From Brienomyrus brachyistius (Eukaryota > Chordata > Actinopteri > Osteoglossiformes > Mormyridae), in the NCBI RefSeq assembly GCF_023856365.1, contig NW_026042425.1, forward strand, positions 124,001 to 188,000: 64,000 nt of DNA, in the 5' to 3' direction. Positions 1-8,950 of the stretch are shown piece by piece; the first letter of the stretch is position 1, and every line of letters begins with the position of its first letter. The translations under genes and the position numbers were made by a program. Below the pieces are notes generated by a model. That model saw only the letters and a program-made list of their open reading frames with translations, had not been told where the DNA came from and did no database searches.

Positions 1-483
1 AAGTCACACATTAACAGACTCACGGTGTTTCGCAATTGAGTTTGAGCCGACCATTCAGCATAAAAATTGGTTAATAATCACAAGGCACAAGGTTTAAACT
101 TATTCTGAGCACACAATTTAAACTTTTTATGACCGAACGTGCAGTGAAGAAGCGCTACTGTCAACTGGTTGCAAAAGTCGCACTCATGGCAATCTGAAGG
201 CATTTAAGCGGGATCATATGGGCTTATTATAGTTATTTTTATTTCTATTATTAGTAGTTATATTATTTTGTTTTATTTTCGGTGATTTCATTGTAGTTCT
301 TTCGTATTAAACTGCAGTAAACTTTAACCCTATGTCTGACGAGATTCTCAGATGTAGCGCTTTGTTTCCAGGTTCAATTCGGACGAGTGTCTCCGTTTCT
401 ATATATCCTGGGAGAGATCTCTCTATTAGCGAACGGGAATACTTGTTATGAGGTTCTAACCTAAATTATGTTGCGCTTGGACA
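1..483. repeat. Segment X, broken copy (tail of an upstream unit)
   Basis: This stretch is identical, as far as read, to 9811-10293, 32485-32967 and 51091-51573. In those three places it continues into the zinc-finger remnant region. Here it stops after base 483 and is joined to an internal piece of a Tc1 element. It therefore looks like the end of another duplicated unit lying mostly left of the window. No coding potential is evident; it is AT-rich with one TTTTATTTC-type tract. Confidence 0.85.
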
Positions 484-841
484 ACATTGTATGAGGCAAA
501 TGGTGGTCACACCAGATACTGACCGGTTCTGAGTCCCCAGACCCCCAATAAAGCAAAAAACTGCACATTCCAGGGTGGCCTTTTATTGTGGGCAGTATAA
601 GGTACACCTGTGCACTACCCATGATGTCAGATCAGCATCTTGATGTGGCACACCTGTGAGGTGGGATGGATTATCTCAGCAAAGCAGAAGTGCTCACTAT
701 CACACATTTAGACTGATTTGTGAGAAATGTTTGAGAGAAATGGTAATATTGTGTATCTGGAATGAATTGTAGATCTTTAAGTCCATCTCATGAAAAATGG
801 GAGCAAAAACAAAAGTGTTGCGTTTATATTTTTGTTCAGTG
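484..841 (-). mobile_element. Tc1-type transposon fragment with flipped interior
   Basis: The outer 285 bp (about 557-841) is the right terminal inverted repeat of the element seen whole at 22321-23489, and the flank after 841 is the same as the flank after 23489. The bases inside that repeat (about 485-556) match the left end of the full element in reverse complement, not its right end. The fragment therefore combines a right-hand flank with a left-hand interior, as expected after recombination between the two terminal repeats, and was then cut by the junction at 483/484. Confidence 0.8.
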
Positions 842-2170
842 TATGTATATGTATACATATAGTTTTTTTTGTGTTTGTGAAAACGGGTCTTTAATCGGGG
901 AAACGGAGCGGGTAGAGCAGGACGGAACGCAGGCATTGACAAACTACAATGACGGACAGGGCAAACAGGTAAGACCAGGACTTAAAATAGGTCATGACTA
1001 ATCAAAGTAATCGGGCAAAGCAGGAGACGATCAGGGAAGCACACGTGGGTAATCAGGGGGCGTGGCACACACGAGGAGCGGACAAGCCGGGCATATATGT
1101 ATATCTATATAAAACCTCATTAATGAGGGACAGGGAACAGAACGGACAGACAGAACTGGCACAGGGGAAGGAGCCAGGACAAGACTTGACATAAGACAGG
1201 AAAGGCAGAGAAACAGATCAGAAAGGGGGACACGGAGGGAACAGGCAGGACAAAAGGACCGGGAGTGAACGAAGGGAACATCGGGGAAAGAGGAGCAGAA
1301 GCCAGAGGGACGAGGGACAAAGAGAGGAGGGACAGAGACAGGAGGAACAAAGCGAGGGGGAGCAGAGGCAGGAGGGACAAAGACGGGAGGCCAGGGAGAG
1401 AAGGAGGGGGAACCAAGAGGAGCCCGAGGGAGACCCAGCGGGCGACGGGAGGCAGCCGGAAGGGCTGCAGGCGGCCGGGAGGCCGGAGCCGGAGGGGCCG
1501 AGGAGACGGGGTGAGGGACAGACGCAGGGACGAAGGAGGGAGTCGGAGGGGAGACCAGGGAAGGGGACGAAGGAGCTGGAAGGGACCCTGGCGAGGGCAA
1601 GGAGAGAGGGGGAGCCGCAGCAGACGGCGACGTCCTCCGACACGCCAGAGCGGGAGGACCAGCAGGCGAATGAGGAGCCGCCGTCGGGGGGCCCGCAGGC
1701 AACCGATAAGACGCCGGAGGAGGGACCGAGGCAGGGCGACGAGGCCGCGGAGGGGGACCCGCAGACGACAGCCGACCCGGAGGGCCAGGACCCGCAGGTG
1801 CCGACCAAGCCCTAGCGCCGGCGAGGGAGGGCGAGCCAGGGGGCTGGGCGGGTGGGACCCCAGCCGTGCGTCTGTGTCCTCTCCCCTTATGGGACACAGA
1901 CATAAGGACCTGCGGCCGGGGTCGGGCTCGTCGGGGTGAGGGTACCAGAGTCACAGGGGGAGAAGGGACTGGAGTGGGGCCAGGGACTGGAGCTGCAGGC
2001 TGCAGAGGGGGCGCCTGCCCGGGAGCTGCAGGCAGGGAAAGCGCCTCGGACGTGGGCGCGGTAGCTGCAGGCAGCGGAGACGGCTGCTCGGGCTCTGGGG
2101 CCGCAGGGGGCACTTATTTTATTATATAAAATAAGTGTCACACAACCGGGGTGACATGCCTTGCCTGCTT
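842..2170 (-). mobile_element. GC-rich element bounded by satellite ends
   Basis: The block starts with the same TA-rich/poly-T edge as a satellite monomer (842-885). It ends with the same conserved box as a monomer (2125-2170, beginning ATAAAATAAGTGTCACAC). Between them lie about 1.2 kb of G-rich plus strand (C-rich minus strand). The minus strand has a 360-codon open frame (2113-1031) rich in Pro, Ala and Ser that opens with GTG, not ATG. The plus strand has a 224-codon Arg/Gly-rich frame over the same bases. Minus-strand sequence after the frame contains ATTAAA followed by a short A-rich stretch near 890-860, resembling a transcript 3' end. Both open frames are most likely effects of skewed composition. 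A retroelement gag/LTR origin is possible but unproven. Confidence 0.5.
2111..2137. other. Perfect 12-bp inverted repeat (hairpin)
   Basis: CACTTATTTTAT is followed by a 3-base loop and its exact reverse complement ATAAAATAAGTG. It sits at the border between the GC-rich body and the conserved satellite box. Copies lie at 24759-24785 and 43389-43415. Confidence 0.85.
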
Positions 2171-2179
2171 GTGGGATGA

Positions 2180-2602
2180 GGAAGACTCAGGGACTGGAAA
2201 TGGGATTAAAACTGAAGATGTGCTCATTCCTTTGTGTATTTACAAATTTTCCTTCCGTCAGACATGAGGAGTTTGCTGCTATATTTGGCACTAATAGAGA
2301 TTCTGATGCTGCTATTTTTATTGTCTATTAGTTTGTTATTATTTACAAGTTCTGTTGTGTTTTTGCATTTTTCTCTTCTGGTTAATTAACTGCTGTCTGT
2401 TTGCTGTGAAGTATGAGTGTGGTGAGTAAGACTCAGGGACTGGAAGTGGGATTACAACTAAAGATAACATGCTTATTCCTTTTTGTATTGTTTACAAATT
2501 TCCTTCCGTCAAACATGAGGAGTTTGCTGCTATATTGTGCACTAACAGAGATTCTGATGCTGCTATTTTTATTGTTTATAAATGTGTTATTGTTTCCAAG
2601 TT
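2180..2602. repeat. Tandem duplication of about 175 bp, period about 245 bp
   Basis: 2180-2350 and 2427-2602 are diverged copies of one sequence. Both begin near AAGACTCAGGGACTGGAA and share a block with ATGAGGAGTTTGCTGCTATAT. The second copy has a 63-codon hydrophobic open frame from 2413 that I regard as chance, because the first copy is not open. Copies lie at 24828-25250 and 43458-43880. Confidence 0.75.
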
Positions 2603-2689
2603 GAGTATTCAATAAATGCTAAATTGAGAAATTTTGTGTATCGTTTGTTATTATTAGTGTGATATTTTACCATGCAAATAGAGGGGAAA

Positions 2690-2780
2690 ACGTCCAATTA
2701 TCGGCCAAAAAAAATCAGCAGCATATATCGGCCATCGCCTGACCCTTGACTTGAAAAACCCATATCGGTCGACCTCTAGT
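2690..2780. repeat. Dispersed repeat with TATCGGCC motifs
   Basis: Contains three spaced TATCGGCC/TATCGGTC motifs ending in GGTCGACCTCTAGTAAC. This style of sequence is typical of a dispersed repeat end in fish, possibly of a hAT element; the family assignment is an inference from memory. Copies lie at 25338-25428 and 43968-44058. Confidence 0.4.
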
Positions 2781-2817
2781 AACAGTACATTCTGTCCAAT
2801 TCATCCATCGAGTTAAG

Positions 2818-3117
2818 TCACACACCCACTTGAGGGGGCACTCCGGCAGACGTGAGGATGGGGATGTTCTTTCCGCTATAACATCCACTGCAGAAGTACA
2901 TCTCGCTCCTGTTCACAGGGCTTACTTCAATGATGAAGCAGGGCTGGTTGTCTGGACAAGAAGTTGTCCTGCTGCTGGGTCTCGGTGCCGTTTTTCCACC
3001 TAAGCTTGAAGGTGGAAATGTGTTCCAACTTGGTCCCTGGGACTGCAGCATAGCCAAACATCGCGAGCAGCGTCGGCCACACCCACCACCAGAACCATCA
3101 CACCGTCCTATACACAT
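2818..3117 (-). pseudogene. Cys-rich fragment, possible Ig-like domain remnant
   Basis: The minus-strand frame of 99 codons ends with a stretch carrying EVSPVNRSEMYFCSGC. Its 'S-E-x-Y-x-C' pattern resembles the F strand of an immunoglobulin domain. A neighbouring frame of the same strand reads FKLRWKNGTETQQQ, which also looks coding and contains a possible N-glycosylation site. The two would be joined only by a frameshift near 2950-2970. A GTAAGC donor-like site lies in the middle (about 2927-2932). I do not recognise a gene; a decayed exon of a secreted or receptor-type protein is the best guess. The same sequence is present in all three units. Confidence 0.3.
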
Positions 3118-4080
3118 AAAGAAGAACTAAAACATAGAGTGTTGTGACAATCTATGCGTTAATGTTTGGCAGCATAGGTGATTCATTAAAATTATACCGA
3201 AGAATGGAAAATGTGATATTTAGAATATTTTTTGCCATTTAGTAGCTAATTTAAGCACTTACCCAATGCCTCAATTTGTTTTAGGTCAGTAATGTCTGAG
3301 CCAAAAGAATGAATGTATGAATTTAATACAATTCACCCACTCCCACCCACACACAAATCTGAAATTCAATTTAAGACACTTCTTAAACATTAGTGCATTA
3401 ACAAAAAAGGAAAATCTTAAGAGATTCAGTAGGATTTTCTATGTTAGACTTAAGCTAATAGTTCAATAGTTTTTACATATTTCAATATACCAATTTGACT
3501 TTAATGTTGAAACAGATGCTAAAACATGGAATAATTTCATAACTAGAGAAACATGTTATTCACAAACACTAGCAAAGGTAGCTTATAGTTAAGCTTACTT
3601 AAGTCAGCAAGTCAGGCTACAGTGTGTAAGAATAGTCGTAAACGATAATTTGTCTCAGTCTTACATGACAGAATAAGTAAACAGAAAATATAAAATGGCT
3701 GAAACAGCGTCATTAACGCCAGCTACAGTAGAGGCGCAGAAAAGGTGTCATGACTGAAGTATTCCCAAACTCTGGAAGACCGTATGCGAGCCTTTTTTGC
3801 CGCGTGTTTCTCCAGAGGCTCCGGAGCTCCGCTGGTTGACACAGCCATGTTGGTTCATGTGCAGGGGGACGAGCGGCAAATTTCTTTTTTGCAGGGTGGT
3901 AGGTGATGTCTCATTAATATTTATTAATTTACTTACAAAATGGTGCGGCACTGCATCCAAGCCTGCGGCACTCAGAGTCACAAATACAGTGGAAACCATT
4001 TGTAGTAATTACGTCTGTCTGGCTGATTTCCAACTAATTGATATTTGTATATTTATTACATGAATATAAGGTAATATAAG
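3118..4080. other. AT-rich spacer, no gene seen
   Basis: No coding pattern or RNA gene was recognised. The only point of note is the site near 3925, where unit 2 has a different sequence that is 26 bp longer (see 26574). The matching spacers in the other units are about 25766-26754 and 44396-45358. Confidence 0.5.
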
Positions 4081-4545
4081 GTAATAGAAGAGGTATTTAA
4101 TGGTTTTCCATCTGAGGAATTTGCAAAAAACTGCAGTGCATGATGGGTCGGACCTAAAGGCTGCCTTAACGTCCTCATCTGTATGACGACATACATCAAG
4201 ACTAGGAAGGTGCATAATGTTCATGTCTGGTTGCGTTTGTTGGTCCAGAAAGTAATTCAATTTCGCCATGTAGGTTACGTTCTTAAAAACTGCTTGGATA
4301 TAGCCCGATTATATGCTGTGGGCCTTTTAATTTCTTTGTTTACCAGGTAGGCTACCTTCTTTAAACTGCGTTTTGTTAGACTACATATTTAGGGAGGTCT
4401 TTATAAATTTATAGTAGTCTTCATAAATATGTACATAGTTTAGCCTAACCCAGCCACTTAAGGGAGAAAGCCAGCTCAACTAGGTGTCGGTCCCAAGCCC
4501 GGATTAATGGGGAGGGTTGGCGTCAAGAAATAAAGAGACTGTATC
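4081..4545. repeat. Dispersed repeat R, forward copy
   Basis: The reverse complement of this stretch matches 15225-15507 plus 15874-15900, with scattered changes and gaps. Shared landmarks include the motif around CCAAGCCCGGATTAATGGGG (4494-4512) and a block around AACTGCAGTGCATGATGGGT. It is therefore an older dispersed element, present in opposite orientation elsewhere in the same unit. The CCAAGCCCGGAT...GGGGAGGGTTG wording recalls fish LINE-derived repeats. Copies lie at 26755-27219 and 45359-45823. Confidence 0.6.
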
Positions 4546-4779
4546 TTCACTGCATGACTGATGTCAAAATGTGTGAAATATGTGGTTGTATTAATAAATG
4601 CATTAAAGTAGGTTAATGATTCTGTGCTGTCTAAATTGTATAGAAAATTTCTACGTATAGCCAAACAAATCTCCTCCTGTTTGAAAAGGCATAGAAAAAG
4701 CAATTTAGCCACTAAAACTTTACAGTTTTTGTGAGGGACAGTCGAATTCTCTCGTTTCTCTCGTCAAGTTTTTTTGTGA

Positions 4780-4925
4780 TCCTGCACCTACACTTTGCCG
4801 GCCCCAGGAGGATGGGCTCCCCCTTTGAGTTTGGTCCCTCCCAAGGTTTCTTCCTTCTTGGGAGTTTTTCCATGCTATCGGCGCCTATGGCTTACTCACT
4901 GGGGGCTTTGGGTGGGCATGATATA
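4780..4925 (+). mobile_element. LINE 3' end relic
   Basis: This matches, with divergence, the 3' untranslated end of the LINE at 12340-12480. Shared landmarks are the GGAGGATGGGCT, AAGGTTTCTTCCTTCT and TTACTCACTGGGGGCTTTGG words in the same order. The body of the LINE is absent. It lies just beyond the last exon of the minus-strand chemerin-type gene. Copies lie at 27454-27599 and 46058-46203. Confidence 0.65.
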
Positions 4926-4978
4926 AAGCAAAGCATTTTCCCTCCCAGTTTCCTCCTCTGGTCCACATTGCAGGACCA

Positions 4979-7166
4979 TCAGCCATCAGAAACAGCCAGA
5001 CGGTCTCCTTCAGCTTCTTTAGTGTCCTTGGAAGCCAAGGCAGTTTTAGGTCTGAGAAGAGGTTTATCAGAAGGACACATATTACGTCGTTTGTCCTGAA
5101 ATGTAACATGGGGAGGAAAAGTTAAGCGGTTTAGTCAGATTGGAGTCGTTTATTCAGCAGTGGCAGCGCCAGTGACTTAATGCTACAGGTGCTATAGGGG
5201 AGTGAGATTATTTAGACCGGGTGCTTTAGCTTTTCAGCTTATGTAGATGGTGTATAGAAGCACACAGCACGATAAGCTACAGCATGGATAAAATAGGATA
5301 AAATATGAAATTCTAACGTCTAGCTCACAGAGCCTCTATGTGTACTTTGAAGAAAAAATACACTACAAGTATGCTGTAAAAACCGCAAAAATGTCTTACA
5401 CAATATACAGATTTTACAGATAGTTAAAGAAAAAATGAAACCAATATTTTGGGGGTGCTGTGGGGGTACTATGGTCATTGGAGGAGGAGCTAGAGCCCCC
5501 CCCCCCAAGCTTTTCCTTGGTGCTGCCACTGTTGTTCAGATTAAAAGTAACATTGTCATTAATAAACAGTACTCTGATCAAATTTTTGCATGTACAAACA
5601 CAATCAAAGTTTAACCACATGTTTAGACACAATTCACACACCTGTTACATTTCCATAATGCTAAGACTCTCTACACTTACTTCATCCACTTTCTTGTTTG
5701 GTACACAGTCATTTGATGGATGTGTAAGATCATTACCAGACCGTCTGCTGCAAACTCTACAGTTAATGAATGGCTGCAAAAACACACAGACACACAAAAA
5801 CAGTATTTAAAGAGTGGTGGGCAATAAATACAGTGAGAGAAGGTGTAGTAAAGATATATCTAATGATTTAAGGCAGAGCTGCTGGAGTGCAGGGTTTAAT
5901 GACACAGAACAATTTTAGAGGAAAGAGCTTCCAAAGCAGGGTCACCATAAGGCTATATTATACAAAGCAAGTTCATCTAAAAGTATGAACAACAAATCCC
6001 GTTTAACTGAACACTGCTCTGTATTAAAATACTGTCCTCCGATCAAGCTAAGTGGTCCTGTAGTTCACTATTTAAAGAGGTAAATTTAAAGGGTAATTCA
6101 CACTGCACATCTACCCTGCTCTGACCAGGTTTAATTACTGGCTTTCTAATTAAAACAAGAGTTAAGTCCTGCCCTTTCACCACAAAACACCACACTGCCA
6201 TTTAAGGCTGATTTCAACAATGAGTTTTAGTTAACCTGGCTCGATTGAGTTAACTCTGGGTATGTAAAACCCGCTTTGTAGTACAGCCCACAGGTCTTTA
6301 AATAAGGCCAGCTAGGGTTCATAGCTCGAAGCATAATCTACAGGTCACCCCTCAGATGATTAGCATTTGCTTCTGCCTGGTAATCCAGCCTTTAAGCCTG
6401 TAAACCTACTAAAATTTGAGAATAAGGTGAAGGAACTGGCTCTTTGAGGCCACCTATGTATTTGTTACTTTATTGTTGGCTAACTTTCCCCCGCAGGGCA
6501 TCAAAAAAGTTAACATGAACCTAAATTAATTTGCTAACTGATATGTCCAATGCTCACAGTCACAGTGACTCTTTACTTACCCTCTTGTCCATGAAAATAC
6601 AGTCAGCCCGATGGTCTGTTGCAGTTGACTTTGGACATTTTGTTGCTCTCAAGAGAATCTCAATGTCAATGTATTCACTGCTGATCTAAATCACATAAAC
6701 ACGTTATATACAAAATTGCCTACAACTGTTTTAAAGGCAATATAACAAACAATAATCACCCAAAAAATGGCAAACTGTCACAGACTTGACTGCAGCAGAT
6801 TCAGAGAGAAACTGTGAGAAGGTAAAATTGACCAGGGCTGAGATATACAACCATCACTTTCATTGTGAAGAGACATTAAGCATCATATGCATTGAAATTA
6901 AAACATCAAAATCAATGTGATACTCATTAGTTCAGCTTGCAGATGATGAAAGTTTCACACTTTTGTAAACACTTTCTCAGCAGTTACCTTCGGACGGCCC
7001 TGGATGTTATAGAAATTCATGTGCTGACGGGTTCCTTGATGAGCATTTTCGACTGCGAGTTTAATGGCCGTCTTGTGAGTGCAGGGAGACTGTGGTAATC
7101 TTGCTGGGCCTCTGTGGAGATAAGCAGAGCTCCATAAGCCAAAACCAGAAGCAGCAGGCGGGTCAT
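4979..7166 (-). pseudogene. rarres2: Chemerin-like gene, four exons, exon-1 frameshift
   Basis: Four exons are visible on the minus strand: 7166-6988, 6685-6581, 5773-5681 and 5095-4979, all with GT donors and AG acceptors and all in phase 0. Exon 1 begins with ATG and a signal peptide (MTRLLLLVLAYGALLISTEA). It continues, in another frame, into a cystatin-type helix (KTAIKLAVENAHQ). Exons 2-4 supply six cysteines spaced C-x11-C-x10-C-x2-C-x14-C-x14-C, close to chemerin's C-x9-C-x10-C-x2-C-x15-C-x17-C. Exon 1 is 179 nt; one more base would make 180 and a 164-codon protein, about chemerin's length. As it stands the ATG frame stops after 49 codons. Chemerin is a secreted cystatin-fold chemoattractant and adipokine. 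The same break is present in all three units, so it predates the duplication. An unread alternative start is the only escape from calling it a pseudogene. Confidence 0.8.
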
Positions 7167-7310
7167 CTTCCTCTCAGCTTTGAAGGGAGAAGCAGGACTG
7201 AGGACACTGATCTGTGGTCCCCTTATCCAGCACGTCCAGGGGCGTGTCCTTCACTCGAAACAAACAGACCTTTGAACAACATTGGAAAACTCTTCAGGAT
7301 GAATTGAGGC

Positions 7311-7550
7311 AGGTGGTCAAGTGGGTTTATTGTTATTTCAGCAATATACACAGTACACAGTGAAAGGAAACATTGTTCCTCCTGGACCACGGTGCAACAC
7401 AAAGAAGAAAAACAGAAACAACACAAGATGACACAAGTGCGGGCAAGATAGAACTATACAGAGTGAAAGGAGCACAAACAGAGGGAGAAAGTGCAAGATA
7501 AACACAAGAGCAACAATACAATACTACAGGACAAGACAGCGCAGTCAAGA
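7311..7550. mobile_element. LINE untranslated-region-like sequence
   Basis: A stretch starting TTTATTGTTATTTCAGCAATATACAC and containing CACAGTGAAAGGAAACA and CCTCCTGGACCACGGTGCAACAC resembles the terminal region of fish L2-type LINE copies. It lies about 145 bp upstream of the chemerin start codon and so may have replaced part of that gene's promoter. The family call rests on recollection only. Confidence 0.4.
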
Positions 7551-7850
7551 ACACAGAGTGCAGCCAGAGCTAACCTGAATAGGGGCATCAAGGTTGCCAG
7601 GCAGGCAGAGAAACAGAAAATAGAGGTCTACTTCACATACAACAACCCACAGTGGGTGTGGCAGGGAATACAACACATTACAAACTTCAAAGGCAACAAC
7701 ACCGTCACTGTTAACAGCAACGCCCTTTTAGCAAAGGAGCTAAACAGCTTCTTTGCTCGTCTGGAGGAACACAGAGCAGACATAGCCACACTGCCCCCTC
7801 CCCCAATCTCCAGCACTCACAGACTCCCTCTGCAGGAACACCACGCGAGA
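7551..7850 (+). mobile_element. L2-like LINE fragment (endonuclease-RT linker)
   Basis: The open frame from 7491 to 7898 contains a stretch typical of the region before the reverse transcriptase of fish L2-like LINEs: ARANLNRGIKVARQAEKQK, then WVWQGIQHITNFKG, then LAKELNSFFARLEE. The catalytic reverse transcriptase that should follow is missing, because a CR1 end is inserted and the core is deleted. A short further L2-like piece resumes at 8433. Copies lie at 30225-30524 and 48829-49128; the unit 3 copy changes Arg to His in the FFARLEE stretch. Confidence 0.7.
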
Positions 7851-8432
7851 AGGCACATTGCATCTCTAGGTGTGTGGAGTTTAAGACAAGGCAAGTGATG
7901 CTACGATAATATAATTCCTTGGTAAGACCCCACCTAGAATATTGTGTGCGGGTTTGGTTACCATACCTTAAGAAGGACATTGCTGCCTTGGAAAAGGTGC
8001 AACGTAGGGCAACGAGAATGATTCCTGGTCTTAGAGGAATGTCTAATGAGGAGAGGTTAGCTGAGCTGAATCTGTTTAGCCTCGAGCAAAGGAGACTAAG
8101 GGGGGACATAATCCAGGTGTTTAAGATTCTAACAGGTCTGGATGCTGTTCAGCCAAATGGCTATTTCAATGTTAGTTTAAATACCAGAACTCGTGGCCAT
8201 AAGTGGAAATTAGCTGGAGAACATTTTAAAACGAATTTGATGAAGCATTTCTGTACACAGCGTGTAGTTAGAGTATGGAATAGTCTTCCTGTTATTGTAA
8301 CACAAGCTAAAACCCTGGGTTCTTTTAAATCAGAGCTAGATAAGATTTTTGAGCTATTAGCTAAGTTCTCCTCAAAGGAGCTTGATGGGCCGAATGGCCT
8401 CCTCTCATTTGTAAATCTCTTTGGTTCTTATG
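7851..8432 (+). mobile_element. CR1-type LINE, 5'-truncated 3' end
   Basis: The frame opening with TTG at 7919 reads VRPHLEYCVRVWLPYLKKD, then LEKVQRRATRMIPGLRGMS, ERLAELNLFSLEQRRLRGD and TRGHKWKLAGE. This is the C-terminal end of a CR1-type reverse transcriptase. It is followed by the 3' tail GATGGGCCGAATGGCCTCCTCTC and TTTGTAAATCTCTTTGGTTCTTATG, typical of CR1 ends in fish. No catalytic YxDD region is present. The usual stop is absent, so the frame reads on into the next fragment up to 8662. Copies lie at 30525-31106 and 49129-49710. Confidence 0.8.
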
Positions 8433-8690
8433 AGTCAGCTTACAGAGATGAGGTCCAGAAACTGATAGGTTGGAGTTCAGCAAACAATTTGGCACTAAAC
8501 AGCACAAAGACAAAGGAATCACTGACTTCAGGAAGGATGGAGGCGACACTGGCCTGCCTAGATGGATGGATGGATGTTTTTATTGACATTGTAAGTACAA
8601 TGAGATTTAGTTTGGAACGCGCCAGCAGCTACACAGTATATTTACAATTATATAGATTGTGAGGCATAAAATAAGGTGTGAGTAATATAA
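8433..8690 (+). mobile_element. L2-like LINE fragment (after RT core) with (GGAT)n tail
   Basis: In frame with the preceding CR1 piece it reads AYRDEVQKLIGWSSANNLAL then NSTKTKE. This is the segment after the catalytic core in L2-like LINEs, where W-x3-NNL-x-LN-x2-KTKE is the usual form. A (GATG)n run at about 8560-8576 and TTATTGACATTGTAAGTACAATGAGATTTA follow, an end-like sequence. With 7551-7850 it forms one element interrupted by CR1 and lacking the core. Copies lie at 31107-31364 and 49711-49968. Confidence 0.6.
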
Positions 8691-8950
8691 CATAACGACA
8701 TAATATAAGTAATCATTAATTAATCATTACAGATGGTATGAGGTGTGAACCGCTAGGCTGCTATGGCATGTTTGGTATCAAACCGATGGAAAATCACTCC
8801 AGTTTCCAAATCTGGTCAGTGGTTACCACGAAAGTGAATATATCAAAAGTTACACCAGCCTAACGAAAATCATCAATACAAGGGAAATCACTCTGGTCAT
8901 AAATCTCAAAAGGACTGATACAGACCCCCTTCCGAAAGCCCGCCAAATGG
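8691..8950. other. AT-rich spacer, nothing recognised
   Basis: No coding or RNA signal was seen. Confidence 0.5.

Noticed and set aside
1218..1808. 196-codon minus-strand frame overlapping the GC-rich element
   Set aside because: Same bases as the 360-codon frame in another register; the composition-driven openness of all frames explains it.
2413..2604. 63-codon hydrophobic frame, possible membrane peptide
   Set aside because: It lies in one copy of a tandem duplication; the sister copy at 2180-2350 is not open, so no selection on coding is visible.
7092..7307. 71-codon plus-strand frame
   Set aside because: Antisense of chemerin exon 1, whose splice sites and protein pattern are on the minus strand.
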